The notes under the pieces are model-generated. The model worked only from the letters and a program-made list of their open reading frames with translations. It was not told the origin of the DNA and did not search any database. Of a stretch of DNA of 64,000 nucleotides, positions 11,401 through 21,081 are shown piece by piece. A program made the translations under genes and the position numbers. The DNA is from Rhynchopus sp. YZ270_cl-10 (lineage: Eukaryota > Euglenozoa > Diplonemea > Diplonemida > Diplonemidae), in NCBI GenBank assembly GCA_964035575.1, contig OZ037900.1:868001-932000 (forward strand), in the 5' to 3' direction. How positions within the stretch are numbered: position 1 is the stretch's first letter; every line of letters starts with the position of its first letter.

Positions 11401-12277
11401 GGTCTGTACGCTTCGACATCAGCGCGTATCCTATAGCATCGCTCACCGGCCCTATCACAGGGAACACTGGGGGTGCATTCAGTGCCACGAAGTTGCGGGT
11501 CACCATGCTGAACTCCAAGGCGTCGGCGGTGATGACGATGTTGGATTTTTTTGTTTCGTCAAGAACGAGACCTGTGACGGGGGCTGCGCTGGCGACGTAG
11601 CGCTCGGTGGGGGAGAAGTAGAAGGTGGTGGCCTCCGAGAGCGAGAGGCTGGGCATGTCTTCGTTGATTTCGTTGCTCTGCGACATCCCGATGCCCCAGT
11701 CGCCCCCGAAGATGCTGTACGCCGTCACTGCCGAACGCTTATCCGTTGTGTTCACAAGGTACAGAAGCCGCTGCGACAGCGCTGCCAACCACTCCGTATC
11801 GTTCTTCGGCATATAACGGAACTCGCTTTCCAGCAAATCGTTGACCCGAGCTGCTTCCTCCAAGGCGCCTCGCATATGCTTTTCTATGAGACGCAGCACG
11901 CCGTTCGTGATGTACGTCATCATATCAGTCGACACCCGCTCCAAGGAGCTAGACGCAACAGTAGAAAGCTTGCGTGTCGAACGGTCCATAGTGTCGCGTG
12001 TGTCCTCCAGTGCACTGTCGCAGGTCACAGTGTTCATGACTTCGGTGGCAGAGGCGGTGAGGAGGATGCACACCAGGCAGAGCAGCGCGATGACGGTTTG
12101 GACACTCCACATGCGTTTCCAGGTTGCGATTTCGGCGCGCTCTGAGGAGGTCACCGAGGGCTCCTGCGGCTGCACATTGGAGAGGGGGATGGCGGCCTGG
12201 CCAGCACTGTGAGATTCGTTCTCTTTCAAGCGCTGTGCATTCAACCGCTGTGCATCCAACCGCTGATTCTGGTTCAT
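8429..12277 (-). CDS. receptor-type adenylate cyclase 1 (two exons)
   Basis: This predicted membrane enzyme makes cAMP from ATP. Exon 1 runs 12277-9776 and exon 2 9169-8429, giving about 1080 residues. The start (MNQNQR) is chosen because upstream sequence is poly-Lys simple sequence and the paralogue begins at a matching point. Visible parts in order are a cytosolic tail, a helix (about residues 59-79), a large ectodomain with Cache-like features, a second helix (GIIIGIGALLVVLSAV), a HAMP-like linker, and a cyclase domain. The cyclase domain has FTDIRGST and KTIGDSF (metal Asp residues and adenine-selecting Lys) and DYRGSTVNLASR (Asp, Asn and Arg of the active site). After a low-complexity linker comes a second, degenerate cyclase-like domain (VTVAVCR, then LHGNVGTRTSRF) without the metal Asp residues. 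The frame also stays open through the intron, which is unusual. The paralogue is at 41489-45182. Confidence 0.9.
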   Translation of the reverse strand: MNQNQRLDAQRLNAQRLKENESHSAGQAAIPLSNVQPQEPSVTSSERAEIATWKRMWSVQTVIALLCLVCILLTASATEVMNTVTCDSALEDTRDTMDRSTRKLSTVASSSLERVSTDMMTYITNGVLRLIEKHMRGALEEAARVNDLLESEFRYMPKNDTEWLAALSQRLLYLVNTTDKRSAVTAYSIFGGDWGIGMSQSNEINEDMPSLSLSEATTFYFSPTERYVASAAPVTGLVLDETKKSNIVITADALEFSMVTRNFVALNAPPVFPVIGPVSDAIGYALMSKRTDHSGSIPEGMETGVFVALGEIERFLQQVTQSAIEQNPDAIMRAYTTVASTWFANNGGGPAYEQTGHLTGASAGKSTTSYYGMDPMYGMNRSMFRSYPAVEATDPYIRAIAIKIDGNYSKYHAEGSQTIFINVTGHNEEHFVSVKRLTFPENGLDWWLTVTIDADSILGKVQRSSTVVHAEIAEDKQEVADEVEEKKMLQRGIIIGIGALLVVLSAVTSWALLRPVKAMQRSMELVANMELDEIEISKSTFYELRLMQRDFRKMIDNLVEFRAYVPSSVLESSGYSGEGGQTVVAPPTGHVAIVFTDIRGSTALWKCSAEHMNVAMEIHNDVMRDACVAHKGYEVKTIGDSFMVSFSSAVAAANFALDVQTNLASQKWPSGLDLPEAGLVVRIGINYGATIAEQNPVTGRVDYRGSTVNLASRVEAKALPGTVCITTDMYAALKGNLDKVGNPKVSRFGTHEIKGLGNGYELFLMVPTALDCRLNPAQSDCVVVVQAQSDAEDGTDGGHTIKTGSSSLRNLASGGAKKTALHLQKTGVTVAVCRVCPAFLLNTNVPSINFLSLCGLQLTMNPDMSHVTCHMSHVTCHMSHVTCHMSHVTCHMSHVTCHMSHVTCHMSHVTCHMSHVTCHMSHVTCHMSHVTCHMSHVTCHMSHVTCHMSHVTCHMSHVTCHMSHVTCHMSHVTCHMSHVTCHMSHVTCHMSHVTCHMSHVTCHMSHVTCHMSHVTCHCRLLLTVSPNPTKHNPQTQLKNVKDSLIHGNCNIMVRAAHEAAQSTDGVIGNVTGCTLTVVWNASKRCLMHTTAALTFVSEMKKLQDSIQVGLATGTMLHGNVGTRTSRFATAFGAPLEAAEAMTDHAHRLGVYCLHADCTSDKRLQADQTLRSCLRLVDAWRDVQRDMIVSIYEVHAAALEEALHVWTMTSGGASAHPDIELHTALVQAALRDTSGIPALREAAHNAPRDEVLQKVLSMIASTTPKDGYRAAVRFTHYAEVDDV
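9170..9775 (-). other. intron of cyclase 1 (606 nt, stop-free, multiple of 3)
   Basis: The donor is AGG|GTATGTCC and the acceptor CCAAACACAG|CTCAAG. The position is identical to the intron of cyclase 2, where removal is needed to keep the frame. About 55 nt before the acceptor are nearly identical in the two genes and include TTACTTTTGACTG, a possible branch-point region. The intron is a multiple of three with no in-frame stop, so retention would add about 200 residues rather than truncate the protein. Confidence 0.85.
9228..9692. repeat. 7-bp satellite (TGACATG)n, about 66 units, inside an intron
   Basis: The unit CATGTGA repeats almost without error, with one orientation switch near 9252-9260 (CATGTCACATG). 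On the minus strand the array has no stop in any frame. It reads as the seven-residue cycle MSHVTCH, which explains several long artefactual frames. Confidence 0.97.
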
Positions 12278-12699
12278 TATTAGTGTGGGGGGTGGATGGG
12301 TTGTGAATACACCGTCCTTAAACATCTGGGAAAGGGGGGCTTTTTTTGGGATGATGAAAGAAAAAAAGTTGACTTGAACTGCAAAGCCCTCTCGTGAACA
12401 GGTGTACCTTTGGCTTTCGAGGTTACAATAACACTGCAAGGGGAAAAGGGGAACGTCGCTTTTTTTTTTTTTTTTTTTTTTTTTTTTTCTTTTTTCTTCT
12501 TCTTCCTCTCTACAAGAAAGTATCAACGTATGGGGGGATGTGGTATTGTGTGGGCGACACAAGAAAGGAGAGAGAGAGAGAAGTAATAAAAAGGGGTTGA
12601 AAAAAATTTTTTGTTTGTCTTGAAAGTGTTTTGTGCGTTTATTTTTTTTATGGGGTGATGTGCACAAAGCAGCTACGCAATTTTTGAAAGGGGGAGGGG

Positions 12700-13372
12700 C
12701 AGTGTTGGCAGAGTACGTGTCCAATTTCAAAAAGTACGTAAAAAGTACAAAAAATACACAAAAAGTACATCTGGGTTTGTGGCCGGGTTTGTGCAGCTGG
12801 TGTACCAGTGTGGGGGCAAAAAAAAGGTTTGAGGGCTGTGTTGGCATAGTACGGAAAATGCTCAAAAAGTACAAATAGGAGGGTGCACAGAGCTATAAAC
12901 GGCTTCTCAAGGATGTGCGCGTGGTGGGCTCTGGGCGACCTTATGGTACTATGGCCGAGTTGTACTCCGTGTGCTCAGACCACTAGTAGGCACCACCTAT
13001 GATGCCTACATAGCCCAGAAGACGGCCACTTCCAGACTTCGGGCGGTTTTGAGCACTACCCCTTCCTTAGTGGGTGATTTCCCCGGGCAAAAACAAAACC
13101 CACTCTTAAGCAAATTATAAAATGACACCCCCCACTGTCGGGGACATGTCAAGGACATGTCAATATGGGCCTTCTCCGGAACACCATTGAATAACAAAAA
13201 ACCTTTTTTGAGTGTGATTGGGGTGACGAGAGGGGAAATACGGATTTTGCTTCGAATTCCCAGGGTAAAATATAGGGTCATAAAGTACGGATTTGGGCGC
13301 CAAAAAGTACGTCAAAAAGTACAAAAGTACAAAGTACAAAAAGTACAACGTACACGTACTCTGCCAACACTG
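12700..13372. mobile_element. hAT-type non-autonomous element with 8-bp duplication
   Basis: The two ends are perfect 21-bp inverted repeats beginning CAGTGTTGGCAGAGTACGTG. The 8-bp sequence GGGAGGGG is present on both sides (12692-12699 and 13373-13380). CAGNG termini plus 8-bp duplications are typical of hAT elements. Subterminal regions contain many AAAAAGTAC units in both orientations, and the left terminal motif is partly repeated near 12842-12873. No transposase frame was found. Confidence 0.9.
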
Positions 13373-14370
13373 GGGAGGGGGAGGGGGGGAGAAAAAAAAA
13401 CGAATGATTGATTTGTGTTTCAGGGGAAGAAGGGGGGGAGAAAGAGGGAAAGTATTTTTAAAAAAAAGTTTATAAGATGCTTTAAACCTCAGTCACAGAG
13501 AGGCGGGGTGGTGAAATGACATCTGGAATCACGGTGGTATCAGTTCACCGGTTTTTTTGTGTTTGCTTTTGTTCACATTCTGTTAGAGTGTAACTGCCTC
13601 GATATGGCAGGTCTTTTTGTTGACTAATACACGTAACTATATTTTTTTGTGTTGCGCTTTTTTAAAAAAAGGATACAAGGCTCACGTCAGAGCGCTCTAA
13701 TAAAGAAAAAATGGGGCAAGACAAGATGCCTTCCTAATAATGTTCTGATATATTTTCACGGCGTAACATACCCAGAGAGGGTGAAGAGGATCTCGCCTAG
13801 TTTTTTTTTTTTTTTTTTTAAAAGGGAACGAAAACGAGTGTCTCTTTGAAATAATTGACAAAAAAAAAAAAATGTGAGATCACCAGGGACCTGCACATTT
13901 GGAGATGATCAGAGGTACTTTTCTACCACGCTGGTCACAAAAAAAAAAACATCACAAAAAATAAATATACTTTCAAGAGAAGGTACAAAAGGAAGTCTCA
14001 CAACGTGGAGGTTTTTTATATAAATATTTTGTTTATCTTAAAAAGAGGGAGTTACAGACTGCACTGTTCCAACATATAATGATAAAGGAATAGAAACCAT
14101 GAAGGAGTAAGGATGCACAGTGAAACACACCTCTGAGAGAAATATGTTAAATCGCCGTTTAAAAAAGACGAGAGCGGAGAGAGAGAGGGGGGTTTTTTTG
14201 TGGGCAGTAAACATAAAAAAAGGCACTGGGGGGGATCCACATAGATACAGAAAACAAAAAATACGAAAGCAAGGAAGAAAACCAGTAAAAAAAAAAAAAA
14301 AAAAAAGGGCGGGTAAAATAAGGATGTGCATTTTCCTGGGGACACAAAAAAATCTCCAGGAAAAACAAGA

Positions 14371-14413
14371 AGTTTTATAAGATGATCCTAAGCCTCTCGT
14401 GCTTAGTCCACCT
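14371..14413 (+). repeat. SE1 module, well preserved
   Basis: GTTTTATAAGATGATCC, CTAAGC-CTCTCGT-GCTTAG, TCCACCTTT, then A-rich sequence. There is one extra C before CACC compared with other copies. Confidence 0.75.
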
Positions 14414-15159
14414 TTAAAAAAACACATCGATTTATTTTTAATTTTTTTTGCACTCAGCAGACTGACCGAAGGCATTCGCAACTGCTTACAGAAACAGTAG
14501 ATCTCAATCCTTAAAGGGTTTGGCAGATATGAGGCATTTATTTTCTTCCCCTTTTTGTTGGGGGGGGGGGATTTTTTTGGGTTTACATTTTGTAAACTTT
14601 TTTGTTGAAATTATCAAAGCAGTTTATTCACACACACACTTATTTGGAAGGAAAAAAGAAAACGCAATGGTGGTGCTCCTGAAAACCCATATTGCGTACT
14701 TCTTGCGTACTTCTTACGCACTTTGTGCACAACAAAAAAAATACAGGAATGCCCTATATTGCGTACTTCTTGAGTACTTAGTGCGTAGTTGTTACGTACT
14801 TGGTATTTTTGGATTTCTGGAGTACCAAATGGTTCCGTTTATTGTAGGTGAACTACTAAATTGAACTGTTCTTAGGATTGATGCGGGGCTGGTGTGTCTT
14901 CACCCTACTGGTTTTTTTTTTAAAAAACCCTTTTTCAAAATAAAAAAGTATACACTATAACATTTCCCTTTGCCAATAATGCATGTCAGGTTCCATTTGG
15001 ATGATCACGGGGTATAAAGGGGTGTGCATCTAAGCTTTTCTGTGCTCAGTCACTTTCTATAAAGAATGATAACACAGAGTTCTTAATGAATAGGTAGGTA
15101 GGTACTAACACAACTCATCTGCCGTTGATGCGAGGCGAGATTGCAATAAAAAAAAAGAA

Positions 15160-15260
15160 ATTGACTTGAAAGACGACAGCCCTCTCGTGACAAGTTTATC
15201 ATGGTACCAGCGCACCGTGGGGTGGATGCCCTCCATCCATTTTCGTGGTTAACATCTTGA
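15160..15260 (+). repeat. SE5 module, near full length
   Basis: TTGACTTGAAAGAC, CAGCCCTCTCGTGACAAG, GGTACCAGCGCACCGTGGGG, CCATTTTCGTGGTTAACATC, then TTGAAAAAAA. It preserves both the 5' and the 3' family-specific ends. Confidence 0.7.
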
Positions 15261-15763
15261 AAAAAAGTATTCTTTCGATAATATTGGTATTGAAGAAAGG
15301 TGGCTTTGGTGGTGTGGCCCGCCCATCGATTTAAACCACTTTTGGGCCATTCTTGGGACATCCAAAACCGCAAAACGGGCCACACCATTTGGGGGATGGG
15401 GTCAAAAAAAAAAGAGAAAAAATAAAGTTGGTAAGATGGAAGTTATGGTTACCTTTTTTTGGTTTTTGGTTTTAACTCTTGGACAGGAAGATGATGACAA
15501 TGTCAACACTGATGCTACAATAGGGCAAGCCCGCTACGTGGCCAAAAACAAAAATAAAGAAAAAGAAGAAAAAAAAAAAGGAAACATTGGTGAGATACAA
15601 CTTCAGAGAGTAAGCCTCACTTTTGTCGCCAAATTTAAAAAAAAAACTTAAAATATGAAAGATGAAAGGGCTCTCACAAGGAAACCCAATACACCTTTCC
15701 AAACCCGGGGTGGGTTTTGCAATATTTGGGTTGGGTTGGGTATCTTTTTTTAATCCCCTTTAG

Positions 15764-15884
15764 CATGGATAGACAAAATATCTTTACAAAAAAACCCCAC
15801 ACTCTCAAAAAAAAATTAAAAAACGCCGTGAAATAATTTGAAAATGAACATTTTATGAAAAGGAGTTCTTTTTTTCTATCCATG
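15764..15884. mobile_element. MITE with CATGGATAGA ends and CTTTAG duplication
   Basis: The ends are inverted copies of CATGGATAGA. CTTTAG occurs immediately outside both ends (15758-15763 and 15885-15890). A second copy, enlarged by an SE1 module, is at 18781-18992. Confidence 0.75.
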
Positions 15885-15904
15885 CTTTAGATATTTCGCA
15901 AAAG

Positions 15905-16514
15905 CAGGGTTTTCGCTATGGGGGTACCGGGGTACCGCCGGTACCCCCAAAGAAAAATTTGGGGGAAAAACCCGATTTTTGGGGGTACCGCGGTACCCCC
16001 AACGGTACTTGAGGGTTTAGGGTTAGTGGGAAATGTTTTTTTTCTTCTTTTTTTTTCCTCTCGGCAAGACGTGGCGCAAATCTTTCAATTGCGGCCATAA
16101 TCGGGGGAAAATATGCTTCTGTGGGGTCCTTGCCGTTCCGAGAGAAGGAAAAAGTAGCGTACCGTGCGCCTGCGGCGCAAAACTTATGAGCGGAATCCCA
16201 CAGCCCTCTACCATAGTTTGGCTGTAAAAATGTTTGATTTTAAGTCACAATTTTTGAAATGTTGCGTACCGTGGCTTCGCCACAAAGTTTAGATATTATG
16301 ACTGCCGTTTCTTCTTGTACTGAGGGAAGGCAGGCGTAGAAAAAACATGAGAAAAAGGGTTGGTTTGGTTCTTGATGTACATTACCATCCCACGTCATCA
16401 CGTATTTACCTGAAATGAACGGACCTTTTCGCGCGGAGCGCGAAAAATTTTTTTGACCCTTTTTTTTGCCGGTACCCCCAAAAAAAAAAATCGCGATTTC
16501 TGGCGAAAACCCTG
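15905..16514. mobile_element. hAT-like element carrying the GC-palindrome module
   Basis: The ends are inverted copies of CAGGGTTTTCGC, followed inside by GGTACC-rich palindromes. The interior includes GCGTACCGTGCGCCTGCGGC and GCGTACCGTGGCTTCGCC, shared with the elements at 26449, 30058, 35995 and 37573. The flanks share only AAAAG, so the duplication is not clean. A short TTTAGGGTTAG stretch near 16014 is not a telomere array. Confidence 0.65.
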
Positions 16515-16974
16515 AAAAGGGGAGAAAAAATTAAAATAATAAGATTTGAAAGTGTGCAGTGTGCGGCGTAACACTCCTGAGGGACCCCACAGCCTATGCG
16601 GATCATGCTTTACCGAGTTGTTGAAGAGTAACACAAAGTCACTCCCTCGCGTAGTATGTCCAGTACAGTCATTGTGACGTCTCTGCGGATATGTACTTAT
16701 CACACAAAGAGAAAAGAAAGGGATGAAGGGCAGCAACAGGATTTTGTCACATACAGTTTTTTCTTCTTTTTTTCTTTCTTTCACTAATAAGAAGGGGTCA
16801 GAAATATTTTTTCGCGTTTTAGCTTCAGGAGCATAAAAGGAGCTATGTAAAACCTCCCTGAAATGAACCTAAGCCCTCCCGTGCTTAGTCATCTTTAAAA
16901 AAAAAAGAAGAAAAAAATCGAAATATTGGGTTTATTGAAGTGAAAAAAAAAAATTGTTGAAGTACAACGAAAAG

Positions 16975-17047
16975 AGAAGTGTGAACGGCAGCCTCTGGGA
17001 CAGCAGACACTAACACACCGCGGGTTTATCGAACCTCCCTCGGAGAG
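16975..17047 (+). repeat. SE2 module, diverged
   Basis: GAAGTGTGAACGGCAGCCTCTGG, a CAGACACT middle, and CGCGGGTTTATCGAACC at the 3' end, which keeps the T-arm-like segment of the family. Confidence 0.6.
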
Positions 17048-17123
17048 GTTTGTTTGTACGTAAAGTGTGTAATAAAATATTCTGTGGTGATATTTTTATT
17101 ACCGCAATACGCTCCCACTGACT
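17046..17123 (+). repeat. two-copy repeat ending ATTACCGCAATACGCTCC
   Basis: TTTGTACGTAAAGTGTGTAA, TAAAATATTC, then TATTTTTATTACCGCAATAC and GCTCCCACT. It is matched at about 21381-21442. The AT-rich halves are inverted, so the RNA would form a hairpin capped by the GCAATACGC segment. Confidence 0.5.
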
Positions 17124-17270
17124 GGCTGTCAAGAGGAAACCCTCGAGGCCAAAAAAAAAAACTGTAAGCAGGTCACACAGTTTTCATTCACCCATCCTGA
17201 TTACATTGATTAAAAGATTTCGAAAAAGACACATCTCTTGGAACACAACTCGGGTTTGCAAAAAAAAAAA

Positions 17271-17400
17271 ATAGTAACTCTGATAGGTAAGTAAAAGGAA
17301 AAAAGGTTTTTTCGTTGATTGCACAATTACCCTGTTTGAGGGGTGATTGGCGACCGTATCTGAGAAACTATTTCTCCTTTAAGCTACGCTTGTAGGAATA
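17271..17400 (+). repeat. SE6 module, full length with A tail
   Basis: The 130-bp unit starts ATAGTAACTCTGATAG|GTAAGT and ends GCTACGCTTGTAGGAATA, followed by 11 A. It is nearly identical to copies at 33883 and 53165. Visible folds are CAATTACCC pairing GGGTGATTG, and TCCTTTAAGC pairing GCTTGTAGGA. The AG|GTAAGT string is a consensus splice donor. Confidence 0.8.
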
Positions 17401-18094
17401 AAAAAAAAAAATGGCACACATCGTGCACACCTTGGTGGGGGGATGGGTAAAAAAAAAAAACATCCCTGGGAGAGGGCAGTATTTTGTTTGCTGATTATGA
17501 CATCAGCGATGAAGGGAAAAAAGAGCTTTGCTTCCCTCCGTTGGTATCAAACGCTATAGCGAAAGAGAACTACATTACTGTGCGGGAAAAAAAAAAGGAG
17601 AAACTGGAGCAGGCCAACGATAGCCATTCAACAGAACACACCGTAAACAAGAAAACGCAGAAATACAGCTTTTTTTTGTTGTAAGCTGAATGCGTCTCTC
17701 GTGCACACAGAACACATTTCTGGGCAAAACGGTACGCTCTCAGGAACCTACCAAAACCTGCTTCTTTTCAAACACACATATTTTACCACTGTCATTGTGA
17801 AAAATAAAACACTTAAAGAGAGATAAGGCGTGTTTCATGCAACACGTACTACGTTTTGTGGTGAGTTAAGGGATTTGAATGAGTTTGTTATGAAGTATTT
17901 GTTTTGTTTTCGTTTTTTTCTTTTTTTTTTCTTGCGAGTTGAAGGGTCTGGGTGTAAGTATTTTTTGGGTTCCTGGTCAATCCCTTTAAAATATTGGCAA
18001 AAAAAGGGAAATAAATAGATACAGAAAAACGTACAATGGCAACTCCGAACAAACAACTCGGAACGTGGAAGAGGAGGTGGGGAGAAAAGAAAAA

Positions 18095-18200
18095 GTTTAC
18101 TTGAAATACAAAAGCCCTCTCGTGAACAGTGTACCTTTGGTACAATGACCGGCTGTACCGGGGGTGTGTCCTACACCCCCATTTTCGTGGTTTACATCTG
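18095..18200 (+). repeat. SE5 module, full length
   Basis: TTTACTTGAAATACAAAAGC, CCTCTCGTGAACAGTGTACC, TTTGGTACAATGACCGG, and CATTTTCGTGGTTTACATC-TGAAA. An SE1 module follows after 7 bp of A-rich linker. Confidence 0.8.
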
Positions 18201-18207
18201 AAAAAAA

Positions 18208-18248
18208 GGTTTATAAGATGAACAGCCTCTCGTTTGCTTAGTCATCTT
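18208..18248 (+). repeat. SE1 module
   Basis: GGTTTATAAGATGAACAGC, CTCTCGT, TTGCTTAGTCATCTT. The left stem strand is altered, so the hairpin is weaker than in the best copies. Confidence 0.65.
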
Positions 18249-18382
18249 GATAAAAATAAATAAAAACTGGTCGGATTTAGTAGACACAAAAAGATATGGG
18301 AGAGGAAGATGGAGTGCGGAGCGAATACCCATCATTTTACCTTCTCGAGTGTCCAATTAAAAAAAAAAAACTAAAAATAAAG

Positions 18383-18449
18383 AGAAGTTGAAAGCGCAAA
18401 CGCCTCACCGTACATCAGAGGGCGCAATGAGGCACTGGTTCTCCGCTGG
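18383..18449 (+). repeat. SE2 module
   Basis: GAAGTTGAAAGCGCAAACGCC, TCACCGTACATCAGAGGGCGC, then GGCACTGGTTCTCCGC. The 5' half is well kept; the T-arm-like end is absent. Confidence 0.6.
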
Positions 18450-18780
18450 AAAATAAATAGAAACTAAACCTCAGGATAATGGGGAAAAAAAGGGGGTGGG
18501 TTTGTTAAACAAAGTTAGAGGATGTGCATGCACCTCACAGCGTTTTCTATTGTTTGCCGATAACTTGGAAATAAAAACTGATATCTGAGTTTTTAGCTAG
18601 TCTGATAAAGAAAGAAACGAAATCAGGGGAAAATTTTTCCCGTTGATCACTGTTAAACAAATCTAGAGGATACGCACCATCAAAGTGTTTCTATTGTTTG
18701 CCGAGAACTTGGAAAAATAAAAGACCCCTTTGAACACCGACCAGAAAAGACTGAGTAAGTTTTTTGCTTTTTTTTGGAGA

Positions 18781-18992
18781 CCACGGATAGACAAAAGATC
18801 TTTACAAAAAATCCACAATCTCTAAAATTCTTCTTTTTTTTATATCTTTGAAAAGAAAAAAAAGAAAGGTTTATAAGATGACCCTAAGCCTCTCGTTTGC
18901 TTAGTCGTTTTTTCCACATTTATTTGACGTGAATAAATGTAATTTTTGATTTGAAATGAACATTTGCTGAAAAGAAGTTTGTCTATCCATGG
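18781..18992. mobile_element. second CATGGATAGA-type MITE with an SE1 module inside
   Basis: The ends CCACGGATAGAC and GTCTATCCATGG are inverted, and GGAGA is seen at both borders. Compared with the 121-bp copy at 15764-15884 it has about 90 extra bases, including the SE1 module at 18868-18906 (TTATAAGATGACCCTAAGCC, CTCTCGT, TTGCTTAG). The SE1 module therefore arrived after the MITE. Confidence 0.7.
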
Positions 18993-19038
18993 AGAAAGAA
19001 AAGGAGGGAGGAGGGGGGGGGAAACTGCAAGAAAGTGC

Positions 19039-19095
19039 AACATATGCAATCAATAAATTGATAACATAGGTAGAGGGATCAACAAAAATGTTCCC
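19039..19095 (+). repeat. SE7 module
   Basis: CAACATATGCAATCAATAAA, TTGATAACATAGG, AGAGGGATCAACAAAAATG. Same family as 2668 and 39602. Confidence 0.65.
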
Positions 19096-19241
19096 AACTT
19101 CCTTTTTATGTGGTATGTAAGAGAAAGAGAAAGTATTAGTAAAGAGGGGGGGGGTGATTTTTTTTTAACAAAAGAGAAAAATTACTATGACAAAAAAAAT
19201 ACGAGAAAAAGAAGAGAAAAATACATCATGAAAGAACAAAG

Positions 19242-19299
19242 AGAAGTTGAAAAAGAGCGAACGCCTCACCGTACACCCAGCGGACGCAATGACACTGGA
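19242..19299 (+). repeat. SE2 module, 5' part
   Basis: GAGAAGTTGAAAAAGAGCGAACGCC then CACCGTACACCCAGCGGACGC. A further partial copy lies at 19634-19686 (GAAGTTGATAGTGCACACGCC). Confidence 0.5.
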
Positions 19300-19411
19300 A
19301 AAAAAATAAATGAAAAAAAAAAGTACTGTCAATGAGAGACTGGGTGTGAGAGAGGATTTTACAACGGAGGTGGAATAGCGGGGAGGGAAGGATTTTTTTT
19401 TTTTTTTTTTT

Positions 19412-19458
19412 TGAAAACTTGGTTGTATTAGTGTAGACACCCCGAGGATGAACACTAT
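19412..19458 (+). repeat. SE3 module behind a T tract
   Basis: GAAAACTTGGTTGTATTAGTG, TAGACACCCCGAGGATGAAC, after 20 T. The last stem strand is slightly changed (ACACTAT). Confidence 0.65.
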
Positions 19459-20241
19459 AGCACAACCTCTTTCTTTTTTTTGCATTTTTCGATTTAGCCC
19501 TACTTGAGGCGTGTCGTTTTTTTGTCTTTACTGTATATTCTCACAGACCGACGGGCACTATAGTACAACCTCGGTCTCAGAGACAAGATGAGATGGGTTT
19601 TTTACGAAGTGGAAGCTGGGGGCGAAAAAAAAAAGTGAAGTTGATAGTGCACACGCCTCTGGGATGCAGACACTGCGATCCAGAGGCATGTTGACAGGTG
19701 GAAGCTGGAAAACAACAAGAAGGGTCTCGAAGTGGTGAGGGGCAAAGGTGGCAACAAGGTACCGAAAAGGCACCAACATCGGAAAAGGTGGGTTTAAAGA
19801 GAAGTTGACAAAAAAAAAAACGAATTGAGTCATCTGAAAAGGGATACCTGATAGGGGGTGAGACACTGTGAGACACTGTGGTACTGTAACAACGATCCGT
19901 CTCCCCCTCTTCAGATGACTCAAATAATATGTTATTCTTGTCTTTTTTTTTTAAAGATTCATAACCCAAGCGACGTGTAGAACCTAGCGAAAGGAAAGCA
20001 GGGAAAGTAGAGAAAAGGAGGGAAGAAGAAGGGATAATAAAGGTCATCCAAAAAATAAATAAAAGGCTTGAAATACAAAGCACTCTCGTGACTGTGTACC
20101 TGTAGTGAAAAAAGGGGGGGAGAGAAATAAAGAGATAAGGAAAATGACAGGGTCTCCCTGTTTCCTGAGCATCTCAGATTTTTTTTTTCTTTCTTTCTTG
20201 TGGGCAAAAATTCACACTGAGAAAAAAAAAATTCCTTTTTT

Positions 20242-20290
20242 TGAAAACTTGGTTGTATTAGTGTAGCCACCCTAGAGTGTGCTCCACTAT
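20242..20290 (+). repeat. SE3 module, CCTAGAGTGTGCTCC subtype
   Basis: GAAAACTTGGTTGTATTAGTG, TAGCCACCCTAGAGTGTGCTCC, ACTA. This subtype also occurs at 24515, 29646 and 47716. Confidence 0.7.
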
Positions 20291-20528
20291 TTTTTTTTTT
20301 TTTGACAAATTCATAACTAAAGAAGAAGAAAAACGGAAATCACATAAATTCCCTCCCCAAAAAAAAACGGATGTAAATTTGATTTGAGAATGCAACCCGC
20401 CCTTAACGTTACAGTGTACCTGCAAGGGCAAGGTGACCCCTTAGTCACCTGAAATACAGTTAGGCTGTATGGAAATGCCACCTGAGTTCAAAAAAAAAGA
20501 AGAAGAAAAAAACTCCATTTTATACTTT

Positions 20529-20577
20529 ATCAAATTTGTTGGAATAGTGTAGTTGCCACCGTGTGCAAGCTACACTT
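20529..20577 (+). repeat. SE4 module
   Basis: ATCAAATTTGTTGGAATAGTG, TAGTTGCCACCGTGTGCAAGC, TACACTTT. SE3 and SE4 share the layout AATTTG/ACTTGG-TTG, AGTGTAG, CTCCACT, so they are likely related. Confidence 0.65.
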
Positions 20578-21081
20578 TCGTTTTTCCAGTCTCATATCGT
20601 TTGAGTCATGTCTCCCAGAGCCAAGAAAGGCAAAGGTTCTTTTACAAAAGAAATCGCGCTTTTTTTTTTTTTTTTTTTTTTTTTTCCCCTCCGTAAAAAA
20701 AATAAAACGCGGCATGCGTAATTAGACGGTTTAGAACCTCCAAAAGGAAGAGGAGAGTATAACGCCTTCTCTGCTGCGCACATTTTAGGTTTTTTTTTCA
20801 GAAAAGAAAAAGAAAGAGAAAAGAAAAACACGCCCAACTCTTGCTGTTGAGGCAAGCAAGAAATATGCGCATTGTGTGGTGAGGTAAGTGAAATGGTTAG
20901 AGAGAACTAAAAAAAAAGCTATTTCGATTCTGCTGAAGAAAATAAAAAAGGGCAGAACTGCTACCGCACAATTTTTCACAAAAAAAAAATGCATCCTTCT
21001 ATAAAAGAAAGGCAATTGGGTGTACCAATATAAACTCCTTTCATTCAGGGATGAAGAAGAAGTGACGAAGTAGAAAACTAT

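Noticed and set aside
16014-16024. Telomere repeat (TTTAGGGTTAG)
   Set aside because: Fewer than two units inside a transposon-like element.
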